A stretch of DNA of 44,942 bases from positions 1 to 44,942 of the forward strand of contig CAIKZO010000058.1 in NCBI GenBank assembly GCA_903832005.1, in the 5' to 3' direction. Within the stretch, counting starts at the first letter, position 1. Every line of letters begins with the position of its first letter. Both the position numbers and the translations under genes were made by a program. Of the stretch, positions 1 to 7,654 are shown piece by piece. The DNA comes from Enhydrobacter aerosaccus (lineage in GTDB: Bacteria; Pseudomonadota; Alphaproteobacteria; Reyranellales; Reyranellaceae). Under the pieces are notes generated by a model. That model saw nothing but the letters and a program-made list of their open reading frames with translations, made no database searches and was not told where the DNA came from.

Positions 1-235
1 CGGTCAGCCCACGGGCTGGCCAAAGCGGCCGGACTGTGACTCACGGACTGGTATCGCTGCAGGGGGCAGGCCAATGGGAATTCCCAGACTGCGCCCTGCA
101 CAGATAGCACTTATGCATATGTGCGCGTGAGGTTCGTGGTACAGCCTACGGCAACAAGTGTCTTGCAAGGCTTTGTTTTCCAGCGTTTCGCCGCTGTCGA
201 TAGGCAATCCCACCCTGTCCGCCGACCTAGGCGAC

Positions 236-265
236 CTCAGTGCAAATCTCAATTGTTGTACTGAG
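236..265 (+). repeat. 30-bp dyad-ended repeat, copy 1
   Basis: The element begins CTCAGTGCAAAT and ends TACTGAG; its first and last six bases (CTCAGT/ACTGAG) are inverted repeats around an AT-rich 18-base core. It matches the copy at 1644-1673 at about 24 of 30 positions and shares the CTCAGTGCAAA start with the copy at 290-319. All three copies have the same orientation. Binding sites for a transposase (IS21-type elements carry several such sites at their ends) or a regulator are the likeliest readings, but no transposase gene is present. Confidence 0.6.
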
Positions 266-289
266 CCGTATTCAGGCCACTCCGATCGA

Positions 290-319
290 CTCAGTGCAAA
301 AGAGTGATTCAACACTGAG
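290..319 (+). repeat. 30-bp dyad-ended repeat, copy 2
   Basis: This copy starts 54 bases after copy 1, in the same orientation. It begins CTCAGTGCAAA and ends CAACACTGAG, with a seven-base perfect inverted repeat at its ends (CTCAGTG/CACTGAG). The core differs from copy 1, so the ends and the TGCAAA block are the conserved part. It lies just beyond the 3' end of the AbiEii-like gene. Confidence 0.6.
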
Positions 320-377
320 TAACCAATGGTATCTCTGTGTTTGGCTTCCTAGCGATACAGCCAGTACGTGGACTCTC

Positions 378-1040
378 TTAGCTTCTGACCGCTCTCAATA
401 ATTCCTTAGCATCGTCAATTGCTGTCGCTATGAGTGGCCTGAAGCTATCTCTGATAATCAAAGTGCTGTTAGTCGCTCGAACGAAATCCGGATTTAGCTT
501 TTCAATTGCAAGGAGCGCGTCGGCCACGTGATCTTGGTAGGAAATCAGAGCACCGATAATGGCGGTACGCTTTGATTTAGCCGCTGCAGCGATGTCGAAG
601 ATGTCACGCGGCTTGATGTGCTTACCTCGGTAGAAGACTTTCTTCGTGATGATTTCGGCGACAGATTCGACGTGGACTTCACGCCCCTCGACCACCATTT
701 TTATGGTTGGTTGCTTGGTCAAGGCCGGGCTTGCAATGAAGTCGATTTCGCCAATGTCTTCAAATGCTAACTTGAGAAAGCGTGAACCGTCTCCTTGGTA
801 ATCAGAAGGCATGATCTCGAATTCAAAGTCGTGAAGCTTTGGATCGAGATAGGAAAGCAGTTGGGGGTCCGGCAGGAAGATATCGATATCGTCGCTTTGA
901 CGATGGTCAATTTGCAACATCATGGCGGTGCCACCGCCAAATGACCACTGATCGATAATCTTATGATCAGAATTGACTTGGTCTATGAGAGAGCAGGCTA
1001 TCCGGAATAGACGTGCCCAATCCGAGCCAGGCTCAGTCAC
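378..1040 (-). CDS. AbiEii-type nucleotidyltransferase (putative toxin)
   Basis: This 220-residue protein has the nucleotidyltransferase signature of the AbiEii/AbiGii toxin family: a GGG turn at residues 35-37, then after a short helix the metal-binding pair D51-x-D53 in SDDIDIF. A third acidic residue probably lies in GEIDFIAS, near the middle. AbiE toxins transfer nucleotides to cellular targets and act in type IV toxin-antitoxin or abortive-infection systems; the target here is unknown. The start codon overlaps the stop of the upstream minus-strand gene by four bases (ATGA), so the pair is translationally coupled. No classical AbiEi winged-helix antitoxin is present. The family call is firm; toxicity is inferred. 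Confidence 0.75.
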   Translation of the reverse strand: MTEPGSDWARLFRIACSLIDQVNSDHKIIDQWSFGGGTAMMLQIDHRQSDDIDIFLPDPQLLSYLDPKLHDFEFEIMPSDYQGDGSRFLKLAFEDIGEIDFIASPALTKQPTIKMVVEGREVHVESVAEIITKKVFYRGKHIKPRDIFDIAAAAKSKRTAIIGALISYQDHVADALLAIEKLNPDFVRATNSTLIIRDSFRPLIATAIDDAKELLRAVRS

Positions 1041-1297
1041 GCGGCGAGCGGGTACACTTCGCCAGAATATTCACCGAACTTCTTGGCCGCTGCGACCAGT
1101 ACGGGTTCGCTCACGTGATACGTAACAGCAAAGACTTTCTGAAGATCTGGCGTGACTTCACCAAAAAATGCCGACATCTGACCAGGGGCGCTCTTTGCTT
1201 CTTCTGGATGGGTCAGAAGGTAAGCAAGCGTCTTCGCGTCTAGCTTTGGGCTATACGGCGCATTCACAGTGGTCAGGATACTTGCAATAGGCGACAT
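1037..1297 (-). CDS. small partner protein of the AbiEii-like gene (putative antitoxin)
   Basis: This gene encodes 86 residues when started at the ATG at 1297, which has GAGG about eight bases upstream. A longer reading is possible, but its extra N-terminus (CAYLCAIEARA-like) looks like non-coding sequence. The protein is mostly helical in appearance, with the stretch KLDAKTLAYLLTHPEEA near the N-terminus, and has no HTH or nuclease motif that I recognise. It lies upstream of the nucleotidyltransferase gene and overlaps it by four bases, the usual antitoxin-before-toxin order. Its function is inferred only from that position; it is much shorter than AbiEi (about 200 residues). Confidence 0.55.
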   Translation of the reverse strand: MSPIASILTTVNAPYSPKLDAKTLAYLLTHPEEAKSAPGQMSAFFGEVTPDLQKVFAVTYHVSEPVLVAAAKKFGEYSGEVYPLAA

Positions 1298-1810
1298 GGC
1301 TCTTGCCTCAATCGCGCAAAGATACGCGGCAATATAACGTCTCACAACGGATAAAGTGGCACTCCCCCATGTCCTATGGGGCGTACATAGATAGGCCAAA
1401 TCGCCTGAATGAGGGTCTTAAGCGAAATCTAAAGTCCCAAATTCACGCGCTAGCGCAACGATCAGTTCTTATATTGTTCTGCCGTGCCTGCAATACAAGT
1501 CCTACCACCCTAGGACGGCACCCGCTGAATCAGCGAGATCTCATCGAAAATACCGCACGACACCAACTAAGCGCCTTGCCCATCCACTCTACACTCTTAG
1601 GCAAGCCCCCTTGCAGTGCTGTTCAGACCTCTTTCCCTGCCAACTCAGTGCAAATTCCAAATTTTCTACTGACTGGCGTTTAGCTTACTCGGCAGATTTC
1701 GACCAAACGCCCTGAGTTAGGACAACGGGGCTTGAACTTCGCGAGTACCTGCCAGCGACGTGGAAGCCGCCCACGTTCTACGACTACCCAACCCCGCCAG
1801 AAGACCACTC
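1298..1810. other. gene-free stretch containing repeat copy 3
   Basis: I find no coding region here on either strand. The stretch should hold the promoter of the minus-strand toxin-like pair near its left edge, although no consensus boxes stand out. Repeat copy 3 is at 1644-1673. The open frames across it are short, overlap each other on both strands, and have no family resemblance. Confidence 0.45.
1644..1673 (+). repeat. 30-bp dyad-ended repeat, copy 3
   Basis: This copy begins CTCAGTGCAAAT and ends CTACTGAC, so the terminal inverted repeat is one base short of perfect. It is in the same orientation as copies 1 and 2. Together the three copies bracket the toxin-like gene pair on both sides (236-319 and 1644-1673), giving a unit of about 1.44 kb. 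Confidence 0.55.
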
Positions 1811-2062
1811 TCATTTTGGACGAGCATTGCCGAACAAAGAAGTTCCGGCGAGTCCGCGCTGTCCGACACGCGGCCGAAACGGCTTCCCCATAATCCGAGC
1901 CAAGAGTGTTTGGTTGCTGACTTGCTCAGCACCCGGGATCACCAACTGGCTACCCTCTCTTGCGTATTTGATCCTTGGCGGGGCGCGCGGCTTTTCGGTG
2001 CCTGGGATTACGAACTGTTGGCCGGCTAAGGTACGCTCGACATTGAAACGCTGTCCAACCAT
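1811..2062 (-). CDS. small protein with two VIPG(A/T)E repeats, unknown function
   Basis: This is an 83-residue protein. The ATG at 2062 is chosen because a strong ribosome-binding site (GGGAGGGG) ends about three bases before it; the frame stays open further upstream but without a good site. It contains the same short motif twice, QQFVIPGTEK and SQLVIPGAEQ, about 21 residues apart, and ends in the basic segment RPRVGQRGLAGTSLFG. From memory, short proteins with VIPGAE and GTxLFG motifs occur in alphaproteobacterial mobile elements and plasmids, but I cannot verify this. No enzymatic motif is visible. The repeats and the strong ribosome-binding site make it more likely real than its overlapping alternatives. 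Confidence 0.5.
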   Translation of the reverse strand: MVGQRFNVERTLAGQQFVIPGTEKPRAPPRIKYAREGSQLVIPGAEQVSNQTLLARIMGKPFRPRVGQRGLAGTSLFGNARPK

Positions 2063-2728
2063 CGTCCCCTCCCACGCATGTTGCCAATTCTGTAGCCAAC
2101 CATTTCCCGATTGCTCGAACAATCGCAGGACCTTCAACACCGGTGGATAGCCACGCCCAATGCTCAAAGTCGTCACACGATAGCTTGCACAGACCAGCGC
2201 TTGGCCAACTCAGCAGACTTTGGGCTTTCATCACCGAGTGCTTAAGTCAGCACAAAAGTGGCCAAAAACACTAGGCCGCCATCCCAGCAGGGCAATAGCC
2301 ACCTGCTATCGGCGTTCTCTCGCCGGCCAGCTCCGCCGCCCGTACACGCGCAGGGTCAGGAGCTAACCGGTCGAGCGGAAAACTTCCCAGGAAAGCTGCG
2401 CGCGGGCGCTCACAATGCCTCGGCGTGCACCAAGAAACTTAATCCTCGTCTACCAGCTCTGTGCTCCTATCCCGCTTTTAGAATTGCCCCGACCGTTCTC
2501 TAACCGGCAGCATCCGTTTGTACGACCGACGTGATGCACATCTTCCCCTGCGAACGGATCGGTCGCATGTCTTGATCATGCGCGAACGTGAGTGAACGAA
2601 CTGCCCGCTGCTTGAGCATGATCAGCTTGTGCGGCTGGCTACCACTTCACTCTTTGCTCACGCCGCCCACAATGATTGGATCCATTTTTTCTCGCGATCT
2701 CTCTACTCAACGCGACAAGGAGACAGCT
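2063..2728. other. gene-free stretch before the HTH gene
   Basis: No supportable gene. Several open frames of 80-95 codons exist on both strands but lack family resemblance and good start sites. The stretch should contain the promoters of the flanking small protein (minus strand) and the HTH gene (plus strand); no convincing consensus pair was found. Confidence 0.4.
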
Positions 2729-2962
2729 ATGGCCGAAAACAAATTTTTGACCGCCGAGGAAGTCTCTGAGCGCTATCGTGGCGAGATCACGGTGGGAACA
2801 TTACGCAATTGGCGGGCGATGCGAATCGGTCCGCCTTTCGTCAAGATTGGTAAGGCGGTTCTATATCCCAGTAGCGAACTTGATGCGTGGGACAAAAAGA
2901 ATACGGTGAGCTGTCGTGCTTCACGGCGACCCTCGATGGATCAGAGTGAGGAAGCGGGATGA
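2729..2962 (+). CDS. AlpA/excisionase-like helix-turn-helix protein
   Basis: This 77-residue protein starts at the ATG at 2729, with AAGGAG six bases upstream. Residues 5-50 form a MerR-superfamily helix-turn-helix of the AlpA/Xis type: FLTAEEVSERY, then TVGTLRNWRAM as recognition helix, then a wing with GPPFVKIGKAVLYP and the closing helix SSELDAWDKK. Such proteins control excision or integrase expression in prophages and integrative elements, or act as small plasmid regulators. The C-terminal 25 residues are basic and probably unstructured. It precedes a truncated radC in the same direction, which fits decayed mobile-element cargo. No integrase is in the window. Confidence 0.75.
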   Translation: MAENKFLTAEEVSERYRGEITVGTLRNWRAMRIGPPFVKIGKAVLYPSSELDAWDKKNTVSCRASRRPSMDQSEEAG

Positions 2963-2974
2963 TCCCGTTGAAGC

Positions 2975-3232
2975 ATGATCTACCGCCCCCAATTCCAAAC
3001 CCCACCGACCCGCTGCGACCAGGACATTGTATTTCTTTTCAATGCCATGTTGATCTGCAGCGTCCTGGTGCACAATCACCCCTCGGGCGATCCCAAGCCC
3101 TCGCGCGAGGACATCGAGATGACGAAGGAGATCCGCAAAGCCGCCGAGGCATTGGGCATCGCGATCCACGACCACCTCGTGATCGGCCGCAAAGGCCACG
3201 CCAGTTTCAGGAGTCTTGGACTTCTATCGTAA
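2975..3232 (+). pseudogene. radC 3' fragment (JAB/MPN domain)
   Basis: Residues from about 29 onward match the C-terminal end of Rad[20 protein letters not shown], then [18 protein letters not shown] and the usual terminus. The JAMM zinc motif (H-N-H, seven residues, S-x2-D) is complete. Intact RadC is about 220 residues; here the N-terminal half, including the helix-hairpin-helix region and the first part of the JAB fold, is missing and replaced by about 28 unrelated residues. RadC-like genes are common in genomic islands. I read this as a 5'-truncated remnant. Expression of an 85-residue stub is possible but a functional fold is unlikely. It converges with the HNH gene, the stops lying five bases apart. 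Confidence 0.8.
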
Positions 3233-3236
3233 CGAT

Positions 3237-4136
3237 TTAAGGCTTAAAGCAATTCTCCCGATGCCACGCAAGAAAATGCGGATGCGGTCGTTCGACATGT
3301 CGGCCCGGCGGATGCGCGTATCCCTTTTTGTTGATCAAGGCTCGCACGCCTTCGTGGTCGTTCACTCGGCTCGACACCAGAATTTCTAGACTATCAGAGA
3401 GCGAGATCAATCCTCTGTCGAACATCCAGTGTGCCGTACCGGAAAGCGCCAGGCCGTTGCCCACGATGTCAGGACCGTTTTGTTCGACCGGTCGAATATG
3501 TGCGGCATCTACTTCCGCACGACCACCGCCATTTATCAGGTGAAGTCCCGTAACTGCGCATCGTTCACCATAGGCCCGCAAAACCGTCCGACGAAAGACG
3601 CGGTCCCGCACAACGCGAGAAGACAAATAAGCGATGCGCTCCCGTGTTTGTTCGAATGTGAAAGGTGTCTGCTCTTCTCGCAAGCCAGGCATCGATACTG
3701 CATCGCCAATTCGAGGAAGTATGGGAGCATCCTCCCGCAGGCCCTGCCCCACGATGCGATTGAAGTCATTCACTGAGAGAGGCCGAACCGCTGCTTGCGC
3801 CCGTCCAGAAATCTTTCCGTCTTCGTTGAGTAGACCGCGCTCGACCACGCCGTCCTTGCTACTGAAGGCAACCAGGTTAGCGAAATCCAGGTAGCTGCCC
3901 GGCTGGATCAACGCGAGGAACATGCCCTGCGCTTTGGGATCCGGAACGATTTGCTCAACTTTTGCCATGGCGAAGTAGCCACGACTCTGGGCCACGTTGA
4001 CCGGCTCGTAGTAAACGATCCAATCATCAATGCATCCTTCTGCTCGTCCAAGATACTGTGGCGGGAACTGATAGCGCTCCGCGGGACGGTCGTCGTAGAT
4101 CGAATCCGGACGATGAATAAAGATACCGAAACTCAT
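3237..4136 (-). CDS. HNH endonuclease domain protein
   Basis: This 299-residue protein has a C-terminal HNH nuclease domain of the HNH_2 type at about residues 190-265: YGERCAVTGLHL, then VDAAHIRPVEQNG with the first histidine, GNGLAL with the asparagine, and TAHWMFDRGLISL with the last histidine. The N-terminal 150 residues contain aromatic-rich segments (DDWIVYYEPV, GYFAMAKVEQIVPD) similar to modules that often precede HNH domains in modification-dependent restriction enzymes; the exact family is not certain. There is no adjacent methyltransferase, so a stand-alone defence nuclease is plausible. The gene marks the right side of the island-like segment. Confidence 0.8.
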   Translation of the reverse strand: MSFGIFIHRPDSIYDDRPAERYQFPPQYLGRAEGCIDDWIVYYEPVNVAQSRGYFAMAKVEQIVPDPKAQGMFLALIQPGSYLDFANLVAFSSKDGVVERGLLNEDGKISGRAQAAVRPLSVNDFNRIVGQGLREDAPILPRIGDAVSMPGLREEQTPFTFEQTRERIAYLSSRVVRDRVFRRTVLRAYGERCAVTGLHLINGGGRAEVDAAHIRPVEQNGPDIVGNGLALSGTAHWMFDRGLISLSDSLEILVSSRVNDHEGVRALINKKGYAHPPGRHVERPHPHFLAWHRENCFKP

Positions 4137-4323
4137 GTCGTCCGGCGGTCCTATAGGCTTCGATGGCCATGCACGTAGCAGCCATCATGGCGGATTATCT
4201 TCTCTAGCGCCCATCCGAAAGTAAATGCCGAATGCATTGGGTATTGAACTCGACCACCGATGACTGCCGGCCTCGCAATCAGGCGGGTTGCCAAAGCAGG
4301 CACACGATCACATTCTATCGCTC

Positions 4324-5118
4324 ATGCCCAAGTTCCTTCGCATCGGAATTCATAAGTCGAACGTTTCGGGATACACATCGAAGGCATGGTGGATTCGCCG
4401 TGCTGGCTCAACGGTTTCCCTGAAGTGGGGCCCTGTCGAGGTCGACGGGGCCGGCGATGGGCGAAAGGTCTACTGGACGGTTCCCCCGCGCGAGAAATCC
4501 ATTCGCTGCCGCACGGTGCCGCTCGCCAAGGATTATGTAAAAAACGCGGTCGCACGGCGCGGCAGTCACAGCTATGAGCCGCTGGCGGAGAAAATCGCGA
4601 TCCGGCTGCGCCCTGCCAATCGCGGGACCGAACTCAAGCAAGTGTCTGCCACGATCCTGTTCGTCGACATCGTCCGGTCCACGGAAAAAGCCGCGCGGCT
4701 GGGCGATTCACGCTGGGCAAAGGTGATGGCCTACTACTATGCCGCCGTCCGCAAGGAGATGAAGACCCTGCGCGGCAAGGAAGTCGTGACGACGGGAGAC
4801 GGGCTGCTCGCAACCTTCAAGGCGCCGGCGGCGGCCGTCGGATGTGCGACGGCCATCCGCGAGGCCGTACGTACACTCGGGCTGGATATCCGGGTCGGAC
4901 TACACGCCGGCGACTACAAAGTGGGCGGCCCCGACGTGTCCGGGCTGGCGTTTCACATCGGCGCGCGTGTTGCCGCCAAAGCCCGCGCCGGCGAAGTCCT
5001 GGTCTCGAGCACCGTCAAGGATCTGATGTCCCAGTCAGACGTCCGCTTCAAGGATCGCGGGACTCATCAGCTCAAAGGCGTCCCAAAACGATGGCGCCTC
5101 TATAGGGTCGATCACTGA
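4324..5118 (+). CDS. class III adenylate/guanylate cyclase with N-terminal WGR-like region
   Basis: The ATG at 4324 gives 264 residues; a TTG at 4288 directly after AGGCGGG would add 12 residues. Residues about 110-264 are a class III cyclase catalytic domain: ATILFVDIVRST carries the first metal-binding Asp, VVTTGDGLLATF the second, and IRVGLHAGDYKVGG with VSGLAFHIGARVAAKA follows. These enzymes make cyclic nucleotides from ATP or GTP. The first 90 residues (KAWWIRRAG, VSLKWGPVEV, KVYWTVPP, a helix, then SYEPL) resemble a WGR domain in order and spacing, a suggestion only. No membrane segment is seen, so it is probably cytoplasmic. A cupin gene follows 33 bases downstream. Confidence 0.8.
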   Translation: MPKFLRIGIHKSNVSGYTSKAWWIRRAGSTVSLKWGPVEVDGAGDGRKVYWTVPPREKSIRCRTVPLAKDYVKNAVARRGSHSYEPLAEKIAIRLRPANRGTELKQVSATILFVDIVRSTEKAARLGDSRWAKVMAYYYAAVRKEMKTLRGKEVVTTGDGLLATFKAPAAAVGCATAIREAVRTLGLDIRVGLHAGDYKVGGPDVSGLAFHIGARVAAKARAGEVLVSSTVKDLMSQSDVRFKDRGTHQLKGVPKRWRLYRVDH

Positions 5119-5151
5119 GCGACCCCAATCTCGGGAGGATAAAGAAAAGAA

Positions 5152-5601
5152 ATGCACACATTGACCCGGTTGCTTCTCGGCGCCCTGGCGTCGGCTACAA
5201 TTGCCTCGAGCGCGCTCGCGGGCGATCTCAATCCCGCTGCCGTCCAATTCACGCTGCCCGACAAGATTGCCTGGAAATCGACCGGTGCGGGCTCCGAGCA
5301 GGCGATCATGGCCGGAGATCCGTCGAAGCCCGGCATCTATGTCGTGCTGACCAAATGGCTACCCAACAACATGAGCCGGCCGCACTTCCATCCCAACGAC
5401 CGCTTCATCACCGTGCTGAAGGGTACCTGGTGGATGGGCACCGGCACGACCTTCGATCCCGCCGGCACGACGCCGGTCCCCGCCGGCAGCTTCGTCACGC
5501 ACTTCGGCAAGCAGGTGCACTATGACGGCGCCAAGGACGGCGAGGTCGTGCTGCTGATCACCGGCGAGGGGCCGGCGACCTCGACGCGGGTCAATCCCTA
5601 G
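5152..5601 (+). CDS. secreted cupin-domain protein
   Basis: This 149-residue protein has an N-terminal signal peptide (positive start, LLLGALASATIASSALAG, cleavage after ALA or ALAG) and a single cupin barrel. The first cupin motif is present as RPHFHPNDRFITVLKG, with two histidines but Arg where the usual metal-binding Glu would be; the second motif includes VTHFGKQVHYDG. Cupins of this kind bind metals or small organic molecules; no substrate can be assigned. GAGGATAAAGAAAAGA provides a ribosome-binding site. It probably shares a transcript with the upstream cyclase, and it overlaps the convergent GST gene by four bases. Confidence 0.8.
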   Translation: MHTLTRLLLGALASATIASSALAGDLNPAAVQFTLPDKIAWKSTGAGSEQAIMAGDPSKPGIYVVLTKWLPNNMSRPHFHPNDRFITVLKGTWWMGTGTTFDPAGTTPVPAGSFVTHFGKQVHYDGAKDGEVVLLITGEGPATSTRVNP

Positions 5602-6239
5602 GCGCGCCGTGGCGGGCCGGCGGGCGGATCAGTCCGCACGAAACTCGGCCGCGCGGCGTGGCGCTTGTAGTAGGCCGAGAGATGCTTCGACTCGGCCAGC
5701 ACCGCGCCGCCCTCGGGCGCCTGTCCCAGCCGATGCAGCATCGGCATCAGGTTGATGTCAGCGAAGGTAAACTGCCCGCCCGCGAGATAGCCGGTCGGCG
5801 CGACGGCGCGGTCGAGAATGCCGACTTGCATGCGGACTTCCGGCAGGACGGCCTCGATCGCCGACCGGTTGGGCTTACCATCCGCGGTCCCCGGCGCGAT
5901 GTAGGCCATCAGGTAGGTGCGGATGAACGTCCGGTCCAACACCGTATTGGCGAGCGACACCCATTGCTCGGTGAGCGCGGCTTCGCGCGGATCCGACGGA
6001 AAAACGTAGGGTTCGGGAAAGACCCGGTCGAGGTACGTCGCGATCGCCTTCGATTCGAACAGCTCCACGTCGCCATGGCGCAACACCGGCATCCGGCCGA
6101 GCGGATGGATGGCCAGCAACTCCGGCGCGCGCAGCGGTATCTCCGTCAGCCGATAGTCGATGCCCTTCTCCTGGCAGACCATGCAGACGACTCGCGTGTA
6201 GGTCGACTGGATCGAGCCTATGATCTCCGGTATCGACAT
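5598..6239 (-). CDS. glutathione S-transferase family protein
   Basis: This 213-residue protein has the two-domain GST layout. Residues 1-75 form the thioredoxin-like domain (STYTRVVCMVCQEKG, then NPxGRMPVL replaced by HPLGRMPVLRHGDVELFES, which carries the glutathione-contacting cis-Pro and the E-S pair, then AIATYLDR). Residues 90-205 form the helical domain, with FTFADINLMPML as the conserved N-capping box. GSTs conjugate or reduce electrophiles with glutathione in the cytoplasm. Its start codon is 32 bases from that of the divergent amidohydrolase, so the two share a control region. The specific substrate is unknown. Confidence 0.9.
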   Translation of the reverse strand: MSIPEIIGSIQSTYTRVVCMVCQEKGIDYRLTEIPLRAPELLAIHPLGRMPVLRHGDVELFESKAIATYLDRVFPEPYVFPSDPREAALTEQWVSLANTVLDRTFIRTYLMAYIAPGTADGKPNRSAIEAVLPEVRMQVGILDRAVAPTGYLAGGQFTFADINLMPMLHRLGQAPEGGAVLAESKHLSAYYKRHAARPSFVRTDPPAGPPRRA

Positions 6240-6271
6240 TGCTCCCCCTTGTCCGACAGGATCCCGTCCGG

Positions 6272-7654
6272 ATGCCGACCATCCTCGCCAAGAACGCCGA
6301 CATTCTCGTGACGATGGACGGTGGGCGCCGGGAACTCAAGGACGCGGGCCTGTATGCCGAGAACGGCATCATCAAGCAGGTCGGCCCGACCTCAGAGTTG
6401 CCGACGACGGCCGACACGGTGATCGACCTCAGCGGCCAGATCGTGCTGCCAGGCTTCGTCAACACTCACCACCACCTCAACCAGACTCTGACGCGTAATT
6501 TCCCGGGCGCGCAGAACAACAATCTCTTTCCCTGGCTGAAAGCGCTCTATCGCGCCTGGGCACGCACCGATGCCGAAGGCTCGCGCGCCAGCACGCTTGT
6601 GGGGCTCGCGGAGCTGGCACTGTCGGGCTGCACCACCGCGTTCGATCACAGCTACATCTTCAAGAACGGCAACAGCGTCGACTGCCAGATCGAGGCCGAG
6701 CGCGACCTTGGAATGCGCTTCCATGCCAGCCGCGGATCGATGTCGCTCGGCGAATCCAAAGGCGGCCTGCCGCCCGACGACTGCGTCGAAGAGGAAGCCT
6801 TCATCCTCAGAGACAGCCAACGCGTGATCGAGCGCTATCACGACGCATCGCCCGGTGCGATGACGCGGATCGTGCTGGCGCCCTGCTCGCCTTTCTCCGT
6901 CTCCGAGGGACTGCTGAAGGACTCGGCCGCATTGGCGCGGCAGTATAAGGTCGGACTGCACACACATCTGTGCGAAACCGTCGACGAAGAGCGCTACACG
7001 CTCGACCGCTTCAGGATGCGTCCCGTCGAGTGGATGGAGACGCTGGGCTGGCTGGGCGACGACGTCTGGTTCGCGCACGCGATCCACGTCAACGGCGCCG
7101 AGATCGCAAAGTTCGCGCGCGCCGGCTGCGGCGTTGCACATTGCCCCTGCTCCAACATGCGCCTTGCCTCGGGGATCGCTCCGATCCGGCGCTACAAGCT
7201 GGCGGAGGTGAAGGTCGGGCTCGGCGTCGACGGCTCGGCCAGCAACGACTCCTCGAATATGCTTGCCGAAGTGCGCCAGACCATGCTGCTGGCCCGCCTC
7301 GAACTCGGCCTGCGCACGGCCGGGAAGCCGATCGCCGATACAGACTGGATGACTGCGCGCGAAGCGCTGGAAATCGCGACATTGGGCGGCGCAAGCGTGC
7401 TGGGCCGCAGCGATATCGGCTCGCTCGAGCCCGGCAAGTGCGCCGACTTCTTCTCGCTCGATCTCAACACCGTGGGCTATGCTGGCGCCTTGCACGATCC
7501 CGTGGCGGCGGTCGTGTTCTGCGCGCCGCAGACAGCGCGACATACGGTGATCAACGGCCGGCAGGTGGTGGCGGATGGCAAAATCGTCACCATGGACATG
7601 CAGCCTGTGATCGCCACGCACAACAAGTGTGCCGCCACGCTTTTGGAGGGCTGA
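6272..7654 (+). CDS. amidohydrolase, probable 8-oxoguanine deaminase
   Basis: This 460-residue enzyme belongs to the amidohydrolase superfamily deaminases (TrzA/AtzA/guanine deaminase group). Visible metal and catalytic residues include NTHHHLNQT (H66 and H68), GLHTHLCE, WFAHAIHV and GLGVDGSASND with the catalytic Asp. The sequence CSPFSVSEGLL and the overall pattern most resemble 8-oxoguanine deaminase, which converts 8-oxoguanine to uric acid and ammonia, but related s-triazine or guanine deaminases cannot be excluded. The ATG at 6272 is preferred (AGGA ten bases upstream); a TTG at 6239 would add 11 residues. The next gene begins on the base after its stop, so the two are co-translated. 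Confidence 0.85.
   Translation: MPTILAKNADILVTMDGGRRELKDAGLYAENGIIKQVGPTSELPTTADTVIDLSGQIVLPGFVNTHHHLNQTLTRNFPGAQNNNLFPWLKALYRAWARTDAEGSRASTLVGLAELALSGCTTAFDHSYIFKNGNSVDCQIEAERDLGMRFHASRGSMSLGESKGGLPPDDCVEEEAFILRDSQRVIERYHDASPGAMTRIVLAPCSPFSVSEGLLKDSAALARQYKVGLHTHLCETVDEERYTLDRFRMRPVEWMETLGWLGDDVWFAHAIHVNGAEIAKFARAGCGVAHCPCSNMRLASGIAPIRRYKLAEVKVGLGVDGSASNDSSNMLAEVRQTMLLARLELGLRTAGKPIADTDWMTAREALEIATLGGASVLGRSDIGSLEPGKCADFFSLDLNTVGYAGALHDPVAAVVFCAPQTARHTVINGRQVVADGKIVTMDMQPVIATHNKCAATLLEG

Larger units (their letters stand above)
1..377. other. gene-free flank carrying two dyad-ended repeats
   Basis: I see no convincing gene here. The only open frame of any length, on the minus strand, has no recognisable motif and runs across the repeats at 236-265 and 290-319. 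A short GC-rich inverted repeat lies at 2-21 (9 pairs, one of them G-T, 2-nt loop) without a following T-run. Base composition is less GC-rich than the main part of the window, matching the island-like character of the first 4 kb. Confidence 0.5.

Noticed and set aside
2..21. GC-rich hairpin that could be a terminator
   Set aside because: No T-run follows on either strand and no gene end is seen next to it.
4..315. Minus-strand open frame of 103 codons at the left edge
   Set aside because: No motif, no ribosome-binding site, and it runs through two repeats.
236..1673. CRISPR-like direct repeats
   Set aside because: Only three diverged copies with very unequal spacing and no cas genes; the dyad-ended structure fits protein-binding sites better.
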